Assembly (NCBI RefSeq): GCF_000987775.1
Contig: NZ_LAHO01000009.1
Span: forward strand, 62,001 to 126,000
DNA length: 64,000 bases
Source: Arsukibacterium ikkense
GTDB lineage: Bacteria > Pseudomonadota > Gammaproteobacteria > Enterobacterales > Alteromonadaceae
Direction of reading: 5' to 3'
This document shows, in pieces, positions 8,017 through 17,273 of this stretch. Position 1 is the stretch's first letter; each line of letters starts with the position of its first letter. Under the pieces are notes generated by a model, which ran no database searches, was not told the DNA's origin, and worked only from the letters and a program-made list of their open reading frames with translations. The position numbers and the translations under genes were made by a program.

Positions 8017-10887
8017 TTACAATGCTGCTATCTCGGCCTGCTGCGCCTGCAGCTTAGCCAGTGCCAGCTCTAGCTCGGCTTGTTTGGCGCGCTCTTTGGC
8101 CAGGACCGCTTCTGGTGCCTTGGCCACAAAGCCCTGATTGTTCAGCTTACCACTGACCCGCGCCAGCTCTTGCTCTGTTTTCTCCAGCTGCTTGCTTATC
8201 CTGCTTAGCTCAGCGTCTTTGTCAATTAAGCCGGCCATCGGGATCAGTAAATCCATACTGCCGACTAACTGGGTAGCACTGGCCGGAGCCTTGTCCCCGC
8301 TATTTAACACCGTAACGCTGTCCAGTTTCGCCATCACCATTAAAAAGTTCTGGTTTTGCGCTAAGCGGCGCTGCTCGTCGCTGTTCAGATTACGCAGCAA
8401 CACATGCAGCGGCTTGCTGGGGGCGATGTTCATTTCGCCACGTACGTTGCGAATGGCGGTGATCACTGCTTTAAGCCATTCCAGATCTGCCATTGCTGTG
8501 TCATCTGCCAGGCGCTGATCAAACTGGGGGTAGGGCTGCAGCATAATGCTGTCTGCCTTGTTGTGATCAATCACAGTAGCAGCCAGCGGTTTCACCGATT
8601 GCCAGATAGTCTCGGTAATAAACGGCATAATAGGGTGCATTAAGCGTAATAAGCTTTCCAGTACCGTTACCAGAGTGTGGCGGGTACCGCGCTGTTCTTG
8701 CTCGCTGCCTTTAAACAATACCGGTTTGGTTAGCTCCAGATACCAGTCGCAGAACTGGTTCCAGGTAAATTCATACAAGGCCGTTGCGGCTAAATCAAAG
8801 CGGTAGCTATCGATATAATGGCCGACTTGTTTCACGGTTTGCTGGTATTGCGCCAGTATCCATTTATCGGCCAGCGACAACACTTTGGGCTCGTTGCCAA
8901 AACCACAGTCTTGCTCTTCGGTATTCATCAGCACATAGCGGCTGGCATTCCATAACTTATTGCAGAAATTGCGATAGCCTTCCAACCGTTTCATATCCCA
9001 GTTAATATCACGGCCGGTAGAGGCCAGCGATGCCAGGGTAAAACGCACGGCATCGGTGCCGCTGGCGGTAATACCCTCTGGGAACTGCTGTTCGGTTTGT
9101 TTAGCGATTTTTTCGGCCAGCTTGGGCTGCATTAAATTACTGGTGCGTTTGGCCAGTAAGTCAGGCAGGCTGATACCGTCAATCATATCCAGCGGGTCTA
9201 TGACATTGCCCTTGGATTTTGACATTTTATCGCCATTTTCATCGCGAATAAGCCCGGTAACATAAACGGTTTTAAACGGCACCTGCGGCTTGCCATTTTC
9301 ATCTTTGATAAAATGCATGGTCATCATGATCATCCGGGCCACCCAGAAGAAAATAATGTCAAAGCCGGTAACCAGCACATCCGTTGGATGAAAAGTTTTT
9401 AAATCGTCAGTTTGTTTTGGCCAACCCAGGGTAGAGAAAGTCCACAGCGCTGAGCTGAACCAGGTATCCAGCACGTCATTGTCCTGTTGCAGCGACACAT
9501 CGTCAGTTAACTGATAGCTGCTGCGCACTTCCTGCTCACTGCGACCAACATACACCTTGCCGTTGTTATCGTACCAGGCCGGAATGCGGTGGCCCCACCA
9601 CAGCTGGCGTGAAATGCACCAGTCCTGAATATCGCGCATCCAGCTGAAATACATATTCTCATATTGCTTGGGTACAAATTCAATCTGGCCGGTTTCAACC
9701 GCCTCAATTGCCGTTTTAGCCAGCGGTGCGACCCGCACATACCATTGATCAGTCAGTAAGGGTTCAATGACCACACCACTGCGATCGCCATAGGGCAGGG
9801 TATTGGTGTGATTTTCTACTTTATCGAGCAGGCCGGCTTCGTCAAAGGCTGCAACGATAGCTTTGCGCGCCGCATAGCGGTCCAGCCCCTGATATTCCGT
9901 CGGAATCGCGGCTGTCATAACCGGGTTAAGCTCACCATTGCTGTGGAAACATTCGCCTTCGCTGCGAACAGTGGCATCCGGGGTCAGAATGTTAATCATG
10001 GGCAGCTGATTGCGCTTACCCACTTCATAGTCATTAAAATCGTGCGCCGGGGTAATTTTAACGCAGCCGGTACCTTTGTCTTTATCGGCGTGGTCATCGG
10101 CGACAATCGGGATCCTGCGGTTAACCAGCGGCAGCAGCACCTCTTTACCAATTAAAGCCTGATAGCGCTCATCGGCCGGGTTTACCGCTACTGCAGTATC
10201 GCCGAGCATGGTTTCTGGCCGGGTGGTGGCCACCACCAGATAATTGTTGCCATCTGCGGTTAGCGCGCCATCAGCCAGTGGATAACGCAGATGCCACATC
10301 TGGCCTTGTTGCTCTTTGTTTTCCACTTCCAGATCAGATATCGCCGTGTGCAGTTTCGGATCCCAGTTCACCAGGCGTTTGCCGCGATAAATTAAGTCGT
10401 CCTGATACAGCCGCACAAACACTTCCTGCACCGCCTCCGATAAACCTTCGTCCATGGTAAAGCGCTCACGCTGCCAGTCGACCGAGTTACCTAAGCGGCG
10501 CATTTGCGCGGTAATGGTGCCACCGGATTCCGCTTTCCAGTCCCAGACTTTCTCAATAAAGGCGTCGCGGCCCAGCTCGTGCCGGCCTGGTAAGCCGGCA
10601 GCGGCTAGTTGTCGTTCAACCACCATCTGAGTGGCAATGCCAGCGTGGTCACTGCCTACCTGCCACAAAGTATTTTTGCCACGCATCCGCTGATAGCGGG
10701 TCATGGCATCCATAATAGTTTGCTGAAAGGCGTGGCCCATATGCAGGCTGCCGGTAACATTCGGCGGCGGGATCATAATGCAATAGTTACCGGCACCGGT
10801 ATCGCCGGCCGGTTTAAAATAGCCTTTGCTTTCCCATGCGCTGTACATGGCTTGTTCTAGTTGACTGGGATTAAATGTTTTTTCCAT
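8017..10887 (-). CDS. valS: Valyl-tRNA synthetase
   Basis: Class I aminoacyl-tRNA synthetase of 956 residues, the normal bacterial length. It joins valine to tRNA-Val in the cytoplasm. The HIGH-type signature is seen as [13 protein letters not shown] near residue 40-52 and the KMSKS loop as [14 protein letters not shown] near residue 555. An editing domain ([15 protein letters not shown]), the anticodon-binding domain and the C-terminal coiled-coil tail ([19 protein letters not shown]) follow. It is the last gene of a pepA-holC-valS run, the usual order in gammaproteobacteria, with a 15-base gap after holC. Confidence 0.98.
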   Translation of the reverse strand: MEKTFNPSQLEQAMYSAWESKGYFKPAGDTGAGNYCIMIPPPNVTGSLHMGHAFQQTIMDAMTRYQRMRGKNTLWQVGSDHAGIATQMVVERQLAAAGLPGRHELGRDAFIEKVWDWKAESGGTITAQMRRLGNSVDWQRERFTMDEGLSEAVQEVFVRLYQDDLIYRGKRLVNWDPKLHTAISDLEVENKEQQGQMWHLRYPLADGALTADGNNYLVVATTRPETMLGDTAVAVNPADERYQALIGKEVLLPLVNRRIPIVADDHADKDKGTGCVKITPAHDFNDYEVGKRNQLPMINILTPDATVRSEGECFHSNGELNPVMTAAIPTEYQGLDRYAARKAIVAAFDEAGLLDKVENHTNTLPYGDRSGVVIEPLLTDQWYVRVAPLAKTAIEAVETGQIEFVPKQYENMYFSWMRDIQDWCISRQLWWGHRIPAWYDNNGKVYVGRSEQEVRSSYQLTDDVSLQQDNDVLDTWFSSALWTFSTLGWPKQTDDLKTFHPTDVLVTGFDIIFFWVARMIMMTMHFIKDENGKPQVPFKTVYVTGLIRDENGDKMSKSKGNVIDPLDMIDGISLPDLLAKRTSNLMQPKLAEKIAKQTEQQFPEGITASGTDAVRFTLASLASTGRDINWDMKRLEGYRNFCNKLWNASRYVLMNTEEQDCGFGNEPKVLSLADKWILAQYQQTVKQVGHYIDSYRFDLAATALYEFTWNQFCDWYLELTKPVLFKGSEQEQRGTRHTLVTVLESLLRLMHPIMPFITETIWQSVKPLAATVIDHNKADSIMLQPYPQFDQRLADDTAMADLEWLKAVITAIRNVRGEMNIAPSKPLHVLLRNLNSDEQRRLAQNQNFLMVMAKLDSVTVLNSGDKAPASATQLVGSMDLLIPMAGLIDKDAELSRISKQLEKTEQELARVSGKLNNQGFVAKAPEAVLAKERAKQAELELALAKLQAQQAEIAAL

Positions 10888-10902
10888 GAGAGTACCTGTT
10901 GT

Positions 10903-11352
10903 TCAGTCGGCGTTGACGGTAGCAGGGGTAATACCCGACTGACGATATTGCTTGTAACGTTCCCGCGCCTGCGCTTTTTCAGCGGCCGGCGTTGGCACAA
11001 ATTCGATAATGTCGGCAAACCGGTTGGCAAAAGCCGGTATGTCTGGTGCCAGGTTGATTAACACCTGACGGCTTTGTTTGGGCGGTTGCCAGCTTATTTC
11101 GACTGGCGCACCCCGGGCCGGGCCTTCACCGCTAAGGTTGTGCGGCACGAAGCTGTCGGCAGCAAACTGCCACAGTAGCTGGTCGATTAACTCGGCATCT
11201 TGCTGGCTGGCAGTATAAACAAAAACCCGCTGATTGGCGCGGTAAAAGTCAGCGCACAGCTGGCATGCCAAACTAAAATGAGCTGGCGGGTCGCTCAGCT
11301 CATTTTCGGGTAACTGCTGGCCCTCGGCCAGCACGTAAAAGGTAACCGCCAT
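10903..11352 (-). CDS. holC: DNA polymerase III chi subunit
   Basis: 149-residue chi subunit of the replicative clamp loader, which links the psi subunit to SSB. The N-terminal fold (AVTFYVLAEG, ACQLCADFYRANQRVFVYTAS, LLWQFAADSFVPHNLSGEG, VLINLAPDIPAFANRFADIIEFV) matches the family through the alpha/beta core. Its ATG overlaps the pepA stop (TAATG at 11350-11354), so the two are translationally coupled. The position between pepA and valS is the conserved one in gammaproteobacteria. Confidence 0.92.
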   Translation of the reverse strand: MAVTFYVLAEGQQLPENELSDPPAHFSLACQLCADFYRANQRVFVYTASQQDAELIDQLLWQFAADSFVPHNLSGEGPARGAPVEISWQPPKQSRQVLINLAPDIPAFANRFADIIEFVPTPAAEKAQARERYKQYRQSGITPATVNAD

Positions 11353-12866
11353 TAGTGATCCTGGTTGTGGCCTGCCCGGTTAATTAAAAACTGGGTCAGT
11401 AACGCTACCGGCCTGCCGGTAGAGCCTTTGTCTTTGCCACCGCTGCGCCAGGCGGTACCGGCAATGTCCAGGTGGGCCCAGTTATATTTGCGGGTAAATT
11501 TCGATAAGAAACAGGCCGCAGTAATCGTACCTGCAGCACGGCCCCCTAAATTGCTGAAATCGGCAAAGGGGCTTTCCAGTTGTTCGTGATAATCATCCCA
11601 CAGCGGCAGGCGCCAGGCACGATCACCACTTTGCTCAGAGGCATTGAGAATTTCATGCGCCAGCGGGTTATGGTTACTGAGCAGGCCAGAGGCATGTTTG
11701 CCCAGGGCAATCACGCAGGCACCGGTTAGGGTGGCCACATCAATCACCAGCTCAGGGTCAAAGCGTTCTGCATAGGTCAGGGCATCACACAGCACCAGGC
11801 GTCCTTCGGCATCGGTATTTAATACTTCCACTGTCTGGCCCGACATAGTGGTTAAGATATCACCGGGCCGGTAGGCGTTGGCATCGGGCATATTCTCGGC
11901 TGCTGCCAGAATTGCCACCATATTTAAGGGTAAACCCAGGGCAATAACAGCATGCATGGTACCCAGCACCGACGCTGCGCCGCACATGTCGTATTTCATT
12001 TCGTCCATGCCATCGCCGGGTTTTAAACTGATACCGCCTGAATCGAATGTCAGGCCTTTACCAATTAATACCAGTGGCGCACTGTCGTTGCTGGCACCGC
12101 TGTATTTAATTACCGACATTTTCGGGCCGTTAACCGAACCACGGCCTACCGCCAGGTAAGAATTCATACCATGGCTGGCCAGCTCTTCGGCGCCCAGCAC
12201 TTCTACGCTGATTTTATCTGATAACTCTACCAACGCTTGTGCCTGCTCGGCTAAGTAAGCGGGGGTGCAGATATTCGGTGGCATATTACCGACGTCTTTA
12301 CACTGTTTAATGCCGGCAGCAATGGCCAGGCCTTGCTCAACGGCGCGCTCACCAATAGTTAAATCGCGCCGGGTAGGCACGTTAAACACGATTTTGCGCA
12401 GCGGGCGGCGGGTTTCATCTTTTTTGCTTTTTAAGCGATCGAACACATACAGGCAGTCCTGGGTGGTTTCCACCGCATGACGCACTTTCCAGTAGGTATC
12501 ACGGCTTTTGACATGCAGTTCAGATAAAAAGCACACCGCTTCCATCGAGCCGGTTTCATTCAGCGTGCTGATGGTTTTGGCAATGATCTGGCGGTACTGG
12601 CGCTCGTCCAGCTCACGCTCTTTGCCACAGCCAACCAGCAGAACCCGCTCGCTTAGCACGTTAGGCACATGATGCAATAACAGCATCTGGCCCGGCTTGC
12701 CTTCTAAGTCGCCACGACGTAATAAGTTGCTGATATAGCCTTCGCTGATTTTATCCAGTTGTTCTGCTACTGCGGAAAGACGACGTGGTTCATACACGCC
12801 AACAACAATACATGCGCTACGTTGTTTTTCCGGACTTCCGCTTTTAACGCTGAACTCCATACTCAC
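11352..12866 (-). CDS. pepA: Leucyl aminopeptidase PepA (M17)
   Basis: 504-residue cytosolic M17 aminopeptidase, a hexameric two-metal enzyme. The catalytic domain shows [18 protein letters not shown] with the metal-binding Lys and Asp, MKYDMCGAA, and the family signature [14 protein letters not shown]. The N-terminal domain is the regulatory/DNA-binding half; in E. coli PepA it also acts in Xer recombination and in carAB control. The gene heads the pepA-holC-valS operon and is read divergently from lptFG. Confidence 0.97.
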   Translation of the reverse strand: MSMEFSVKSGSPEKQRSACIVVGVYEPRRLSAVAEQLDKISEGYISNLLRRGDLEGKPGQMLLLHHVPNVLSERVLLVGCGKERELDERQYRQIIAKTISTLNETGSMEAVCFLSELHVKSRDTYWKVRHAVETTQDCLYVFDRLKSKKDETRRPLRKIVFNVPTRRDLTIGERAVEQGLAIAAGIKQCKDVGNMPPNICTPAYLAEQAQALVELSDKISVEVLGAEELASHGMNSYLAVGRGSVNGPKMSVIKYSGASNDSAPLVLIGKGLTFDSGGISLKPGDGMDEMKYDMCGAASVLGTMHAVIALGLPLNMVAILAAAENMPDANAYRPGDILTTMSGQTVEVLNTDAEGRLVLCDALTYAERFDPELVIDVATLTGACVIALGKHASGLLSNHNPLAHEILNASEQSGDRAWRLPLWDDYHEQLESPFADFSNLGGRAAGTITAACFLSKFTRKYNWAHLDIAGTAWRSGGKDKGSTGRPVALLTQFLINRAGHNQDH

Positions 12867-13073
12867 TCCTGATTCTAAGAGACTGTGCTACTATAGCCGT
12901 TAACAATTGCCATTACGCTATTGCACCAGTAATTTACATGGCTGAATTCTACCGTGAATTGAGAAAAAAGCTCGGTTTTCACGGTGCTTTGCCTGATAAT
13001 AATTGTAATAAATACCAAGTTTACTGAAAAATCGCCAGGGTTCCAGCAAAAAGACAGGTTTTAGGGGGCATTT
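12867..13073. promoter_or_regulatory. Divergent promoter region pepA / lptF with palindrome
   Basis: 207 bases between divergent pepA and lptF. A perfect inverted repeat ACCGTGAA (12951-12958) / TTCACGGT (12978-12985) sits in the middle. It could be a regulator site or a leader hairpin. AT-rich sequence after it (TTGCCT followed by TAATAA-like stretches) could hold the lptF promoter. Confidence 0.4.
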
Positions 13074-14180
13074 TTGATTATTTTTCGTTATCTGATTGGG
13101 GAAGTGTTTCGCGCCCAGTTAGCTGTCTTTGTTATTCTGACCAGCGTTATTCTCAGCCAGCGCTTCGTGAAAATTCTGGCTGACGCCTCAGAAGGGGATT
13201 TACCGGGTCATCTGGTGATGAGCATCGTTGCCTTGAAATTACCCCAGCTAGCGGTAATTATTCTGCCATTAAGTGCTTTTCTAGGTATTTTGGTTGCGTA
13301 TGGCCGGGTATATGCTGACAGTGAAATGACAGTATTGCACTCAACCGGGGTCAGTGAATGGTATGTTACCCGGGTCACCTTACTGTTGTCGCTGCTGATG
13401 ACGGTGTTAGCGGGCAGCGTCACCCTTTATTTAAGCCCCTGGGCGACAGAACGCGAGTATCAACTGCTGGAAAAAGCAGAAAGTAACGTTGGCTTATTCT
13501 CGCTGGTGCCGGGCCGCTTTCAGCATACGGCTAATGAAAAAGCGGTCATTTTTGTGCAGGATGTCAGCCGCGCAGGTAACGCCTTATCACGGGTGTTTGT
13601 GGCGCAAACCGAGTTACAGGGTAACCAAACCCGGCATGCCATTGTGTATGCCGAAACCGGTGCAGTGAGCGAAGATGTTGCGACCGGTGCCCAGATGCTG
13701 GAGTTGCAACGCGGCCGACGCTATGCCGGCGATGGCCGCTCACCGGCTTATGAAGTAACCGAATTTGGGCGTTATCAAATTCAATTACGCGAACAGCAGG
13801 TAGAGCAGCGCCGGCGCAAGCTGAGCAGTTTAAGTACGCCGTTGCTGCTGCAGGAAGACAGTGCTGAGGCGGTGGCCGAGTGGCACTGGCGCATCGGCAT
13901 TCCATTATCTATTCCCATTCTTACCCTGATAGCAGTGCCACTGAGCCGGGTTAACCCGCGTCAGGGCAAATTTGGCCGGTTATTGCCGGCATTGTTGTTG
14001 TACCTTGGCTATTATGCATTACTCATTATTGGCCGCTCAGCGCTGGAAGATGGCAAGATCCCGGCCGAACTGGGCTTATGGTGGCTGCATGGCAGTGCTT
14101 TGTTGTTAGGATGGTTTTTAATTATGCGAAACCGAGCCAGCGCCCAGCGTTTCCGGGCCTGGATAGCGAGGCGCGCCTGA
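13074..14180 (+). CDS. lptF: LPS export permease LptF
   Basis: 368-residue inner-membrane permease of the LptB2FG transporter, which lifts lipopolysaccharide out of the inner membrane toward LptC and LptA. The YjgP/YjgQ pattern is present: three N-terminal membrane helices, a periplasmic beta-jellyroll domain (about residues 125-250), then three more helices with IPILTLIAVPLSRVNPRQGKFG. The start is TTG 13074, with AGGGGG at 13063-13068. lptG follows after one base. Essential in most Gram-negative bacteria. Confidence 0.95.
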   Translation: MIIFRYLIGEVFRAQLAVFVILTSVILSQRFVKILADASEGDLPGHLVMSIVALKLPQLAVIILPLSAFLGILVAYGRVYADSEMTVLHSTGVSEWYVTRVTLLLSLLMTVLAGSVTLYLSPWATEREYQLLEKAESNVGLFSLVPGRFQHTANEKAVIFVQDVSRAGNALSRVFVAQTELQGNQTRHAIVYAETGAVSEDVATGAQMLELQRGRRYAGDGRSPAYEVTEFGRYQIQLREQQVEQRRRKLSSLSTPLLLQEDSAEAVAEWHWRIGIPLSIPILTLIAVPLSRVNPRQGKFGRLLPALLLYLGYYALLIIGRSALEDGKIPAELGLWWLHGSALLLGWFLIMRNRASAQRFRAWIARRA

Positions 14181-14181
14181 T

Positions 14182-15249
14182 ATGCTGAAAATTCTTGATC
14201 TCTATATCGGCCGCACGGTATTAACCACCTCGGCGCTGTCAATCAGTGTACTGATAGTGTTATCGGCGCTGTTCCGGTTTATCGACCAGATGCGCTCTAT
14301 CGGCCGCGGCTATTACGATATGGTGCATGCCGCCTTGTTTACCCTGTACAGCATGCCTGGTGATTTGGTGATGTTTTTCCCGATGGCGGCCTTAATTGGC
14401 GGCTTAATTGGTATGGGCATGCTGGCCAGTAGCAGCGAGCTGGTGGTAATGCAGGCTGCCGGTTTGTCGCGTTTGAATATTATCAGTTCAGTCATGAAAT
14501 CGGCGATAGTGATGGTGCTGGTGGTAATGGCAGTAGCGGAGTGGGGGGCGCCGGTGACAGACAGGGCAGCCCGCGAGCTTAGAATTAAAGCGATTTCTGA
14601 TGGTAACTTATTTGCAGCCCGCCAGGGCGTCTGGGCTAAAGATGGCGACAGCTTCGTTAATATTAAAGAAGTAGATGATGTGGGTAATTTAACCGGGCTG
14701 AGTATTTACCGCTTTGACCCGGACTTACAGCTGGAAATGGTGATCAGTGCTGACAGCGCTGTGTATCGTAATGATAGCTGGCGCTTGCAGAATGTGACTG
14801 AGTTAACCTTTTCTGCGGATCGGGTGTTGCAAAATAACCTGCCAGAGCAGCAGTGGCGTTCCAGTTTAACCCCCGACAAGTTAGGGGTTGTTACCATTAA
14901 ACCTGAGATGTTGTCGCTAACCGGCCTGGCGCAGTACGTCGAGTATCTGCAGCAAAACGATCAGGACGCCAGTCGCTACCAGCTGGCCTATTGGCGCAAA
15001 GTACTGCAGCCGTTATCGGTGGCTGCCATGTTGCTGCTGGCACTGAGTTTTATTTTCGGGCCACTGCGCAGTGTAACTATGGCGGCCCGCGTGCTGCTGG
15101 GTATTTTAACCGGCTTTGGCTTTTTTATGAGTAACGAGCTGTTCGGCCCGCTGGCGCTGGTGTATCACCTGCCGCCACTGGCAGGTGCCGCACTGCCCAG
15201 CCTGTTGTTTATGGCCCTGGCTATGTACTTTATGCGCAAGAAGGTTTAG
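14182..15249 (+). CDS. lptG: LPS export permease LptG
   Basis: 355-residue partner of LptF in the LptB2FGC lipopolysaccharide exporter. It has the same layout: helices at about residues 15-40, 50-75 and 95-125, a periplasmic domain (residues 130-265), and C-terminal helices (VAAMLLLALSFIFGPLRSVTMAARVLLG). The ATG lies one base after the lptF stop, so the pair is one operon. The gene converges on the RDD-protein gene. Confidence 0.95.
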   Translation: MLKILDLYIGRTVLTTSALSISVLIVLSALFRFIDQMRSIGRGYYDMVHAALFTLYSMPGDLVMFFPMAALIGGLIGMGMLASSSELVVMQAAGLSRLNIISSVMKSAIVMVLVVMAVAEWGAPVTDRAARELRIKAISDGNLFAARQGVWAKDGDSFVNIKEVDDVGNLTGLSIYRFDPDLQLEMVISADSAVYRNDSWRLQNVTELTFSADRVLQNNLPEQQWRSSLTPDKLGVVTIKPEMLSLTGLAQYVEYLQQNDQDASRYQLAYWRKVLQPLSVAAMLLLALSFIFGPLRSVTMAARVLLGILTGFGFFMSNELFGPLALVYHLPPLAGAALPSLLFMALAMYFMRKKV

Positions 15250-15262
15250 CTGAATTTAAGGT

Positions 15263-15766
15263 TTAACGCGCGTTTTGGTGCACATTCAGGCTTTTGCTGT
15301 GTTCTTTGCTAATTACCACCATCTGGCTGGCGGTAAGCTGGTCCTGTAATGCCAGGCCCTTGCCCCAGCGCAACCACAACCAGAAATTACCCAGGCCAAA
15401 ACCGGCCAGTAAAGCCCGGGCCAGGGCCTGCAACGGCGTTAACGGCTGGCCATTTTGCTGAACCACCACAATGCGCCAGGCCCGCATGCCAAGCGTCTGG
15501 CCCGCTTTACACCAGAAATACACATAAAAGCCTAAAATCACCGCCACTAAATACATAAAATACAACCAGCGGCGCAGCCCGGTATTTAAATAATCGGCAA
15601 TATCGCTGTAACCACTAAGGTTCACCAAACCGGCCCACACCAGCAGCTGTACCAGCAACATCGCCACACCTGCCGCCAGCATGACCAGCGCCGCTAAAAT
15701 CAGAATATCGTAAATTATCGCCGCTAAACGGCGGGCAAAACCGGCACGGGGGGCATTGGCAAGCAT
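15263..15766 (-). CDS. RDD family membrane protein
   Basis: Small inner-membrane protein with an RDD domain: FARRLAAIIYDILILAAL near the N-terminus (Arg and Asp conserved), a second helix, and KAGQTLGMRAWRIVVVQQNGQPLT near residue 110. I chose the ATG at 15766 (167 residues), because AGGA lies eight bases upstream and the protein then begins just before the RDD core; a longer frame opens at 15865 (200 residues). Function is unknown for most of the family, though some are ion-transport related. Placement next to lptFG is common in related bacteria. Confidence 0.85.
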   Translation of the reverse strand: MLANAPRAGFARRLAAIIYDILILAALVMLAAGVAMLLVQLLVWAGLVNLSGYSDIADYLNTGLRRWLYFMYLVAVILGFYVYFWCKAGQTLGMRAWRIVVVQQNGQPLTPLQALARALLAGFGLGNFWLWLRWGKGLALQDQLTASQMVVISKEHSKSLNVHQNAR

Positions 15767-15901
15767 AGCAGGGTCCTGTTTGAAAACTGTCGCAAGTTTA
15801 ACACGGCCGCATTGTTTTACGATCCCAGGCCCGGTTTTTTTGCGCATTGCTGCAATTTTGTGCATTTAAAAGCCAATTAAAACAAAGTGTCATAAAAGCA
15901 C

Positions 15902-15929
15902 TTGCCAAGCTATAGCAGCGCCGTATAAT
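15902..15929 (+). promoter_or_regulatory. Promoter of the chromosomal tRNA-Leu
   Basis: TTGCCA (15902-15907), a 16-base spacer and a perfect TATAAT (15924-15929), about 30 bases before the tRNA 5' end. It now drives only the severed 5' half. Confidence 0.75.
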
Positions 15930-15959
15930 GCAGGCGTTTACTTCAAAATATCCCTCAGT

Positions 15960-15999
15960 GCCTGGGTGGCGAAATCGGTAGACGCAGCGGATTCAAAAT
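15960..15999 (+). pseudogene. 5' half of chromosomal tRNA-Leu(CAA), split by element 1
   Basis: Acceptor strand GCCTGGG, the D arm, the 5' anticodon stem GCGGA and the loop TTCAAAA are present. At the core ATTCAAAAT (15991-15999) the sequence then leaves the tRNA (TCACCGCTG instead of CCGCCGGGG). The missing 3' half lies at 20884-20939. Joined at the core, the halves form a complete tRNA: acceptor GCCTGGG with CCTAGGC (one G-T pair), anticodon stem GCGGA/TCCGC, anticodon CAA, a long variable arm and CCA. In its present state it cannot give a mature tRNA. Confidence 0.9.
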
Positions 16000-16005
16000 T
16001 CACCG

Positions 16006-16096
16006 CTGTTATAGGGTTTTTTAGTTTAAATCTTTGTTTTATATAAGATTAAAATTAAAGAACCTTGACAAATTAGCTGTTATAGTTTGTTATAGT
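16006..16096 (+). repeat. Left-end CTGTTATAGT repeats (candidate integrase arm sites)
   Basis: CTGTTATAGG at 16006-16015, CTGTTATAGT at 16077-16086 and TTGTTATAGT at 16087-16096. The same decamer recurs at the right end (20807-20828). Direct repeats of about 10 bp at both ends of an integrating element are typical arm-type sites for tyrosine recombinases. The last two lie inside the promoter of the carried tRNA. Confidence 0.6.
16065..16096 (+). promoter_or_regulatory. Promoter of the element-borne tRNA-Leu
   Basis: A perfect -35 TTGACA (16065-16070) with TGTTAT after 17 bases or TATAGT (16091-16096) after 20 bases as -10. The tRNA starts nine bases after TATAGT. The -10 area is made of the CTGTTATAGT/TTGTTATAGT repeats. 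Confidence 0.65.
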
Positions 16097-16104
16097 GCAA
16101 CTTT

Positions 16105-16191
16105 GGCTCAGTGATGAAATTGGTAGACGTGCCGGATTCAAAATCCGGTCCTCGAAAGAGGGTGTCGGTTCGAGTCCGACCTGAGCCACCA
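16105..16191 (+). tRNA. tRNA-Leu(CAA) carried by element 1
   Basis: Complete 87-nt class II tRNA. Acceptor GGCTCAG (16105-16111) pairs perfectly with CTGAGCC (16181-16187), then A and an encoded CCA. The D arm contains GGTAGACG. The anticodon stem CCGGA/TCCGG holds the loop TTCAAAA with anticodon CAA at 16139-16141. The long variable arm is CCTC-GAAA-GAGG and the T arm GTCGGTTCGAGTCCGAC. The acceptor stem, D arm, anticodon stem and variable arm differ from the split chromosomal tRNA-Leu, so it is not a recent duplicate. It supplies the same anticodon as the gene the element disrupts. Confidence 0.95.
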
Positions 16192-16199
16192 AACAATTA

Positions 16200-16223
16200 T
16201 AAACCGTCCTTTTGGGCGGTTTT
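16200..16223 (+). terminator. Terminator of the element-borne tRNA
   Basis: AAACCGTCC-TTTT-GGGCGGTTT hairpin running into a T-tract, directly after the tRNA. It makes the tRNA a self-contained transcription unit. Confidence 0.85.
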
Positions 16224-16268
16224 TTTTTGACTTTATTAATTATCTGATGTAACAAAGTAAAAAAATGG

Positions 16269-16925
16269 ATGGAGCAAGACGTGAACTGGATTTTTTCTAA
16301 ATTGCATGAAGTTGCGATTACTTTGTTCGGGATTATAGTGGGTATTGCTATATGGGGTGGTGCCCTTTTCATATTGTTTAAGGGATATGGTTTGTTATTT
16401 GGACCTTCCCAAGAGGAGTTGGCAAAAAAAAATTTCTTGAGTGAGTTTTTAAAAGTAAATGAATCTACTTGGAATGTTGTCCGAGATTGCCAGCCAAGCA
16501 ATTTCTCCAAGGAGTATTTTTTCAATGACGAATATTCCATTAACTGTGAGCACCTTTATAAAAAACTTCTAAGTAAATTAGAAGACAGGTTTTTGTTAAA
16601 CAGAGAATTCCAAGCTCTAATTGATAAGCAGAGACCAAGCTGGTTAATGTCGATGTCTAATCTGAATCTGAGCCTTAAACCTGGTAACATCGAGAAGCTT
16701 TATAATTTTCTTGAGAAGAGTGCGTATTACTGTAGTGCTTCATCCTTGATTTTAGTTAACGGTAATAATGAGGACAAAATAACATCTTTGTGTGTTCAGT
16801 TAGTTGAGGCATGTCCTAACCAATTATTTGAGAAAAATGCCAGTGCTGATAACATAACTTATCCATGCGATCCTTTAAGCGGTTTAATACTACTAGCTCA
16901 GATTAAAAGTGGTATGTTGAATTAA
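16269..16925 (+). CDS. Hypothetical membrane-anchored protein
   Basis: 218 residues, not recognised. One N-terminal membrane segment (about residues 15-40, ITLFGIIVGIAIWGGALFIL) is followed by a soluble helical domain with five cysteines. There is no convincing ribosome site; an alternative ATG four bases upstream is out of frame. It lies between the carried tRNA and a second small membrane-anchored protein on the same strand, and both face the relaxase-like gene. As the only apparent cargo of element 1, the pair could be a maintenance, exclusion or defence function, but nothing in the sequence shows which. Confidence 0.6.
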   Translation: MEQDVNWIFSKLHEVAITLFGIIVGIAIWGGALFILFKGYGLLFGPSQEELAKKNFLSEFLKVNESTWNVVRDCQPSNFSKEYFFNDEYSINCEHLYKKLLSKLEDRFLLNREFQALIDKQRPSWLMSMSNLNLSLKPGNIEKLYNFLEKSAYYCSASSLILVNGNNEDKITSLCVQLVEACPNQLFEKNASADNITYPCDPLSGLILLAQIKSGMLN

Positions 16926-16948
16926 TAATTACTTCTGAGAGCTTAATA

Positions 16949-17263
16949 ATGTTAGCGACAGCAATATCTCTCGTATCCTTTATTGTGTCGATTTTTTCCG
17001 CCGTGACCGCTTATATGATCCATAGGCAAAGGCTTGAAGCAGATTTTAAAACTCAGGATTCAGCTGAAAAGCTTATTAGAAGTTTGCTCGAACAGCCAGA
17101 TTGGTCAAAACGCTCTTTTGATACAATAGCGAGTAAGGTTGGTGGGTTTAACGACGACGATTTAAGACAATTACTGGTTAGATCCGGTGCTGTTAGGTTT
17201 TATTCTGCTGATGGTAAAGAGTTATGGGGGCTACTTTCAAAAAATATCAGTGATTTATCCTAA
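16949..17263 (+). CDS. Hypothetical small membrane-anchored protein
   Basis: 104 residues, not recognised. An N-terminal membrane helix (AISLVSFIVSIFSAVTAYMI) is followed by a basic stretch and a small helical domain (SAEKLIRSLLEQPDWSKRSFDTIASKVGGFNDDDLRQLLVRSGAVRFY) that looks winged-helix-like. It starts 23 bases after the preceding gene and is probably co-transcribed with it. It converges on the relaxase-like gene, with a 10-base gap. Confidence 0.55.
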   Translation: MLATAISLVSFIVSIFSAVTAYMIHRQRLEADFKTQDSAEKLIRSLLEQPDWSKRSFDTIASKVGGFNDDDLRQLLVRSGAVRFYSADGKELWGLLSKNISDLS

Positions 17264-17273
17264 ATGAATCAAC

